Origin: Craterostigma plantagineum
Taxonomy: Eukaryota; Streptophyta; Magnoliopsida; Lamiales; Linderniaceae
Assembly (NCBI GenBank): GCA_027422505.1
Contig: JAPQWV010000366.1
Location: 124,001 to 188,000 of the forward strand
DNA length: 64,000 bases
Reading direction: 5' to 3'
Made by a program: the position numbers and the translations under genes. Under the pieces are notes generated by a model that did no database searches, was not told the DNA's origin, and worked only from the letters and a program-made list of their open reading frames with translations. Positions 58,643 through 64,000 of the stretch are shown here, piece after piece. Positions within the stretch are counted from its first letter, which is position 1. The number at the start of each line of letters is the position of its first letter.

Positions 58643-58771
58643 GGGTTTCGGTAAGTGCAAGTGAGTTAGCAACGCGTGATCTCTGGATGCTTTGACGGAT
58701 CGTAATCAAGGATGATTCGTCAAGGCTCCAGAGATCATACGCTGCTTTCTCGCCTACACTTGCGGAAGCCC
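58643..58771 (+). ncRNA. Long foldback resembling a small-RNA precursor (copy 2)
   Basis: Same structure as 48191-48319. Substitutions relative to copy 1 include GCCAA to GTCAA in the 3' arm, which improves pairing with TTGAC in the 5' arm. The pairing core TGATCTCTGGA/TCCAGAGATCA is unchanged. Confidence 0.45.
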
Positions 58772-59168
58772 GACCGAAAAGTCGACGACTGATTTAATTT
58801 ACATATATGTATGTATTGTATTGTAATTGATTACTAAAAATTTTGTTATACAAGTTCTTTGTAAAATGTAATTTTTTTGTAATTGTCTTGCAAATTATAT
58901 AGTAGATTTCGATACATAATTCGATTCGGCCAAATAAATATATCAAATTTTTTCAAATCCCAAGAATTAAAAAAAAAAAAAAAAAACGGCGGTTGTAACC
59001 GCCGGTTAACCGGCGGTTTGTCAACCGGCGGTTGGTCTAACCGTCAACCGGGGGCGGCTAACCGGCAACCGTCCCTGGCCCATTAGACGGCGGTTAGTCC
59101 AATGGACTAACCGCCAACCGCCGGTTACCAACTGCCGGTTATGGTTAACCGGCAATTGGGCAAGTCTA

Positions 59169-60739
59169 GTGTAGACTATACTCCTTCAAATGATAACGGG
59201 TACCACGGTAAGGAGTGAGAAATCCTAACATTAGTTGATATCCCGTGTCAACCAAATAGTACTTACCTAGACAATTCATTGTGTGTTACTACTATCTCCA
59301 AATGAAGATAAATGGTATTAGATACATACGACTAAGAAGGAAATTAATTTTCTTGTATACTAATCACCTTGGGGAACTATAAAGCTATCATGTTCTCTAG
59401 TTATAGCATCTTTCAAGATTCAAGAATCTGAAGCTGATCCTTCCCAACCAGATAGTGCATACATGAATTTCAAATCAAAAGAACATGCAACAAGAGCATT
59501 TTGAGTTGGATATGATTTCCGTCCTCGATACCTTGGAGCATCGTTGGATGACGCCCTAACACGAAATTGTGACCCGTAGATTGCGCCTACACAATCCTGT
59601 ACGGGTCTTGTTAAGCATACCTACTGATTATGGCATCATTACGCTATAATAAATGACTTACCTCGAAATAAGGATAATATTTAGAATTGTTCTTGATCTC
59701 CTTAGGACACGCTTCTCCACCGGGTTGCTTTAAAAAGAGGTCTTCTAAAGATATGATAGCTCTAAGAATCTTGTTAAATTGTCTACTTACGGTCTCACTA
59801 GAACATCTAAACAAAAATTTTAAATGGCTATTCCTCAAATTTTGACCCACAATATATAAGAATCTTGCCAATTGTTCTTCCACATACTATAATTAGTATC
59901 TCTAAGGAGGCCTCTACTTTGATAATATATACAAGGTTTGCGAATGCATCTTTTTTCACTCGTAGCTGCTCCCGACAATCATCATCTTTTAATTTCACAA
60001 GACATCTCAATAAAGTTTGCCTTTACCTCTATTGAACTTGACCCATCTCTATAATCCGAACCTCAAATTAACGAAACAAGAAAAGCATAATAAGTTGCAC
60101 AAACCACAACACAAGAAGCTGCCCATTTTCTCATTTTATCCCATTGCCTCTTCACCTATATCCAACAGCACAATAAAAAGAAATGGATTTCGTAGTCTAT
60201 AAATATCGATTAATATGAGGTTTAATTGTTTGGATGGCAGTGATGTTTAGTACTCATGCTCAACTTTAACAACTAGTGTAAGGATAATTATCACTATCAT
60301 ATAAGCATGACTATCTCCCACATATCCATTGAGGCAATTCATCGAACAAGTTGCAGACCTAGGAAATATGGAGTAATTTCTTAACATCCGAGTTGAATGA
60401 CAACATTCAACCATCATATGTTGTCTTCCTCTATATATCTTCGTTAAGAAAATTATCAACAAAATTATCACATACCTCATCCTCTAAACCACCGATGGAT
60501 TGTTGATCCAAGCTCATACCATTGTTCAAAATAGGCAGTGTATGATCATCGCCACCGTCGCTTAGACCAAACTGAGAAGACATACCCCTTCGCACATCAT
60601 GCTTCGATGGTCGACTTTGACTGTGGGAGAAATTTGAATAGTGTAGAGTTTGATTTGTGCGAGGAAGCCTTTGTTCTAAATTTGATGAAGCAATTTTGCG
60701 ATTCAAGCTTGGTAATTTTCCTCTTTGTTGAGAAGACAT
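59169..60739 (-). pseudogene. PIF/Harbinger nuclease (HARBI1-like), N-terminal and DDE part
   Basis: From MSSQQRGKLPSLNRKIASSN at 60739 a Ser/Arg-rich N-terminus leads to KDAFANLVYIIK, then VEEQLARFLYIVGQNLRNSH and RCSSETVSRQFNKILRAII (59883-59644), DCVGAIYGSQFRVRASSNDA (first acidic DDE residue), YPTQNALVACSFDLKFMYAL and VDTGYQLMLGFLTPYRGTRY before the hAT junction. Intron-like gaps and small frame breaks are present. It is the transposase partner of the Myb/SANT-like gene downstream, so together they form one autonomous-type element now disabled. Confidence 0.8.
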
Positions 60740-60883
60740 TGTTAGAGAGAGATTAGCTGCAGAGAAGAAAATATGATTAGAGAGTTTGGTACGTTTCTCT
60801 CATTTTCATACGCTGTGTTTGGATCATGGAAAGTGGCGAGGAAAAGAAAACTACAGAGAAATTGGCTTTTCACCCATTTTCCA
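60740..60883. other. 5' flank of the Harbinger transposase
   Basis: Contains CT-rich leader sequence and GCTGTGTTTGGATCATGGAA, similar to the GGTGTGTTTGGTTTGTAGA at 48927 but in the same orientation, so a proper inverted terminus is not demonstrated. Confidence 0.3.
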
Positions 60884-62275
60884 TGGTTTTTAATCAAGCA
60901 GATCGAGTAATAAAAATAAAACGAATATTACGCACTATTCTACGCTCAATAGGCAAGTGTACCTATCGATAGTAGTACAGAAGCGGTAAGTATTCGAGTA
61001 TCTAACCAAAGGAACTATCTACTTTAAAAAACCGTCGTTTAAATATTCTAGTGAATATTTTTAGTTTGATACAAATATAAATAACGATAAACTAAATAAC
61101 GATAAATACAAAAATAAAAATCTGATAAAATAGCGATAACAGGTTGGAACGACTTCATAAAAACAAAGTATCTGAGACTTTGAATCCCCCTAACTCGACC
61201 GAAGCAAATATCTCTTATACATAAACGTGACTATCATTAGACCGTGGAGATTCCTATAACATGCATACGAGTCTCTATAGCTGACGAAACTGCGCCTTAC
61301 TATAAGATAATCGTAAACAACTAATCTACCTCTTGAATAGCTGGATAAGCTTCCCTAACTATACAATCGCAGACCACATAAAAATACGATAAAGCTCTAT
61401 ATTAGATTTGACTCTAATCCGACGGGGTAGCCCAACCTATCTCTAGCGATGGATTTATTCCCCTCGCCTACGAGTGGTCTAATCGCCAGCCCCTCTCTCG
61501 AGCGTAGCTTGCGATTACCCAAAAATTATCTTGATCACATAGACATAATCAAAACAATAACATAATCGTAACCGAATCGTAATAATAGCAGGAAAAACAA
61601 CAACTTCAAAATATATGTTCGAACTCGCTAGGGTTCATCTAGTCTAAAAAACAAGGGCTTTAGCAACTCATAGGATAAATTAAACACAACGAAGAACGGA
61701 TAACACAGAGAAAACATTGTATTTCCCTGAAATTCGACTCCGAAATAATCCCTTTCTTCGTTGAGTGCTTTGATCGAACACGTGGTGTGCGAGTTTGGAA
61801 GGGGCAGTCCAGCTTTCAGCTCCTTGTTGGTCCTCGCTGCCGTGTGTGCTAAGGAGAAGAGTAGCTGCGAGCTTGGTCTTGGAGATGAGCGTCGTACGTG
61901 AATTGGGACATGGAACTTGAGGTGCGTGCTTGGGTTGTAGGTGAGCAAAAAGAGTCGAATATTTGGTGAAGGTTCTGAGCCAGGCCCCTTTCTCCTTTTA
62001 GCTCTGATCCATTAAATATGAGCGCTAGCAATCGTGTATTTGATTTCTTTGTGCGTGTGAAAGAATCGTCGCCTGAAAACATCTTGCTTGTTTTCCTCCT
62101 TTTTTCATTTTGCCTAACTCCTTGTTTCAAGGAAGAATGTCATTCTATGTCTCGTTGATGTCTTGAAAAACCTGCCAAATTGCATAGTTTTCCCCAATTC
62201 TTGCCATAATTACTTGAAGACCCCCAAACACTCAAATACAATCATAAATATTAACGTTTAAAATTATGTTTATCA
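60884..62275 (-). repeat. Probable 3' LTR of an Athila-like Ty3/gypsy element
   Basis: The right limit is well placed: ...TTATCA followed by AATCTCCCCACACTTAAG, which reversed is a polypurine tract then TGATAAACAT. The interior has the AGGCAAGTGTACCTATCGAT phrase common in plant Athila/Tat LTR regions and no gene. The left limit is a guess near TGGTTTTTAATCAAG; an alternative is TGATACAAAT near 61068. Confidence 0.45.
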
Positions 62276-62289
62276 AATCTCCCCACACT
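62276..62289 (-). promoter_or_regulatory. Polypurine tract of the Athila-like element
   Basis: Minus strand TAAGTGTGGGGAGATT next to the LTR start TGATAAACAT. Similar GTGTGGGGAG/TTGGGGAG tracts occur at about 63491 and 63607. Confidence 0.55.
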
Positions 62290-63762
62290 TAAGCGTTGCT
62301 TGTCTTCAAGCAAATGAATGCAAATGGCATAGAAAGGATAAAATCATGCAACGTATCAATCAAGAATAAAATCACGTAAATAGATAATGCAAGTAAGTCG
62401 GAAAACACATTCGAGACTAACAAACTACACGACTCCTTTAGCGATACCGTCGAAATCCGAACCACACAAGGATTCACTCAAATCACTCAGTGTATAGGTT
62501 AAGATGTCTGTGAACTCTCTCGGGCCATGCACTAATCTAAAGGTCTTTCAGTGATCAAGCGTGAATCAGAAGGTCTTTACCGGGTTATAATATGGCTGAG
62601 ATATGTATGATATGTAGAGAATAAGCGTAAAAAAAGGGTATGAGCTGTAGTCGTGTCGGACTGATGCCATCATCTCGAACGCACCCATGATTTGCCCCTT
62701 TTCAACTTCTTTCGTCGTTTTCTTTTCTTCTTCTTCTTTTTCTTTTTTTTCATTTTTTTTTCGACATAGCTCTTCTTCTTTCGACCTCTCAATCCAGAAA
62801 ATAGGTAATATGCTTTTGAGACTGAAAGATTATCGGAGGAAGAGTTCTTGGTCGACTATTTTTTTTCTCTCTTTTGTTTTCATTTTTTTTCGACGCTCAG
62901 CTGTAATGTTCATCGAAATTGGTTTGGGTTGCGCTCTTTGACTTTAGCATTCACCCTCCACTTCTCATATTGCTCCGATGGGTTTATGCCTGAAGGCTTA
63001 ATCAGGTCGGCAATTTATAATTCTGTTTCCACAAATAAAAAGGCTCAAGCTCAAAGTGGCTAACTATGGGGGCCAGTCGTGGTTGGTTACTTTGGCTATG
63101 GACTGAATTCCTAATGCCTTCCTCATTTTCACACAATCTCACTTTAAGTAGTTTCAAAACGCAATACACAAGCAAGTTCTGAAGAGAAATAAATTAAGCA
63201 CGATTCACACAACCAAAGAAATGAGCAAAAAGCTCATAGGCTCAAAAACCTCACAAAAATAGGGTTATGTGTACGAATCTCTCAAGTATCGACAAATTCA
63301 TCATGTAAGAAAGAAGTCGACATGCAAATCCTATTTACTCACAAAATCGCTAACACATAATCATCCTTTCATGATACTAAACATGATTATCGAAAAATAT
63401 TTAATGCCAAATTCGGAAAAAAAAAAATTATATCAAAAATCAAGACATGCTCACATATAACATGTTCGCATTAATTTTGCAGAAATTCCCCTCCCCACAC
63501 TTAAGATTTATGTTTCCCTCAACATAAATATAATGTAACATACGAAAGAGGAAATATATATAAGCGAACTTCCCTGATAGTCTGATGTCCATGTTTGTAA
63601 GGCTCCTCCCCAAACTTGAGATTTTGAATTCCCTGTGATCATCGGAAACAGAATTAAAAAGTTAAAAGTACGCATAGAAATCAAAAAAACATAGGATAGG
63701 CTTGGGGTGCCTCCCAAGTAGCGCTTTCTTTAATGTCTTTTAGCTAGACAAAGTTCGGCAAT
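62290..63762 (-). other. Non-coding region between integrase and 3' LTR of the Athila-like element
   Basis: No intact env-like ORF. Contains poly-pyrimidine TTCTTCTTCTTTTTC tracts (62720-62760, 62860-62890), GGCTCAAGCTCAAAGTGGCT (63040) and the Athila-typical GGTGCCTCCCAAGTAGCGCT at 63704-63724. Confidence 0.55.
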
Positions 63763-64000
63763 TCAACTATGGGTGGTGTTGAGGAGGTGAACTGTTTCCT
63801 TCCCTAGCACCTCGATGTCACCGCCATAGTACTGCTTGAGGCACTGTCCGTTCACCTTGAAAGCCCCTCTTTCCGGGTGTGTGATGTCGACTGTGCCGTA
63901 TGGAAATACTTGAGTCACCTTGAAAGGACCAGACCCTCGTGACTTCAACTTGCCTGCAAATATGCGTAGTCGAAAGTTATAAAGCAAGACATGGTCGCCC
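63763..64000 (-). CDS. Ty3/gypsy (Athila-type) integrase C-terminus, continues past window
   Basis: Minus strand encodes LLYNFRLRIFAGKLKSRGSG, PFKVTQVFPYGTVDITHPER and FKVNGQCLKQYYGG, the integrase C-terminal GPF/Y-type module of Athila/Tat elements. The stop is at 63763 and the 5' part lies beyond base 64000. Confidence 0.85.
   Translation of the reverse strand, partial: GDHVLLYNFRLRIFAGKLKSRGSGPFKVTQVFPYGTVDITHPERGAFKVNGQCLKQYYGGDIEVLGKETVHLLNTTHS

Larger units (their letters stand above)
57003..59168 (+). mobile_element. hAT element copy 2, left end truncated, inside the Harbinger transposase gene
   Basis: Nearly identical to copy 1 over AACCGGCGGTT subterminal repeats, CT and CCACCG repeats, the hATC segment, exon-like repeats and foldback. 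The right end CAAGTCTA is intact; the left TAGACATGCCCAA terminus is lost, as is part of the left subterminal sequence. A likely right target copy GTGTAGAC (59169-59176) has no partner on the left. It interrupts Harbinger coding sequence. Confidence 0.88.

Overview
This window is plant nuclear DNA, almost entirely repeats, from a eudicot. The plastid-type genes in the 16.8-24.9 kb block have the ancestral eudicot order accD-psaI-ycf4-cemA-petA-psbJLFE. They are flanked on both sides by transposons and an endogenous pararetrovirus, so this is a nuclear copy of plastid DNA and not the organelle itself. An asterid host is my tentative guess from the type of retrotransposon accessory ORF present. 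I found no convincing single-copy host gene.

Layout. 1-5.3 kb: 3' half of an old Sirevirus-like Copia element on the minus strand (lineage B), with an intact accessory ORF1, a broken ORF2 and a palindrome-rich non-coding stretch. 5.3-7.0 kb: probable non-coding debris of an Athila-like element. 7.0-8.1 kb: a hAT-like element with TCGGGT-rich ends. 8.1-11.8 kb: a second lineage-B fragment on the plus strand with its 3' LTR, inserted into viral sequence. 11.8-16.8 kb and 24.9-25.3 kb: two parts of one degenerate endogenous caulimovirid on the minus strand, split by about 8 kb of plastid DNA. 25.9-44.6 kb: a nest in which one Mutator-like element (MULE) holds a second MULE, which holds a young 12,975-bp Sirevirus (lineage A). 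The Sirevirus has 306-bp LTRs differing at one base, a perfect 5-bp target duplication, PBS, PPT, gag, pol and two downstream accessory ORFs. 44.6-45.7 kb: a hAT element containing a 406-bp Mutator MITE. 46.4-48.7 kb: a 2.3-kb hAT element that keeps only the C-terminal dimerisation domain. 49.4-60.7 kb: a PIF/Harbinger gene pair (Myb/SANT-like protein and nuclease) broken by a CACTA element (itself holding a 4.3-kb MULE) and by a second copy of the 2.3-kb hAT. 60.9-64 kb: 3' end of an Athila-like Ty3/gypsy element.

How the parts relate. The insertion order can be read from target-site duplications and interrupted reading frames. In lineage A the gag-pol region is followed by two long ORFs joined by an ATGA stop/start overlap, and ORF2 runs into the polypurine tract. 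A splice-acceptor-like sequence lies just upstream of gag, of the protease frame and of accessory ORF1. Frame breaks in both the plastid block and the young Sirevirus are all consistent with small deletions, so residual sequencing error should be considered alongside real decay.
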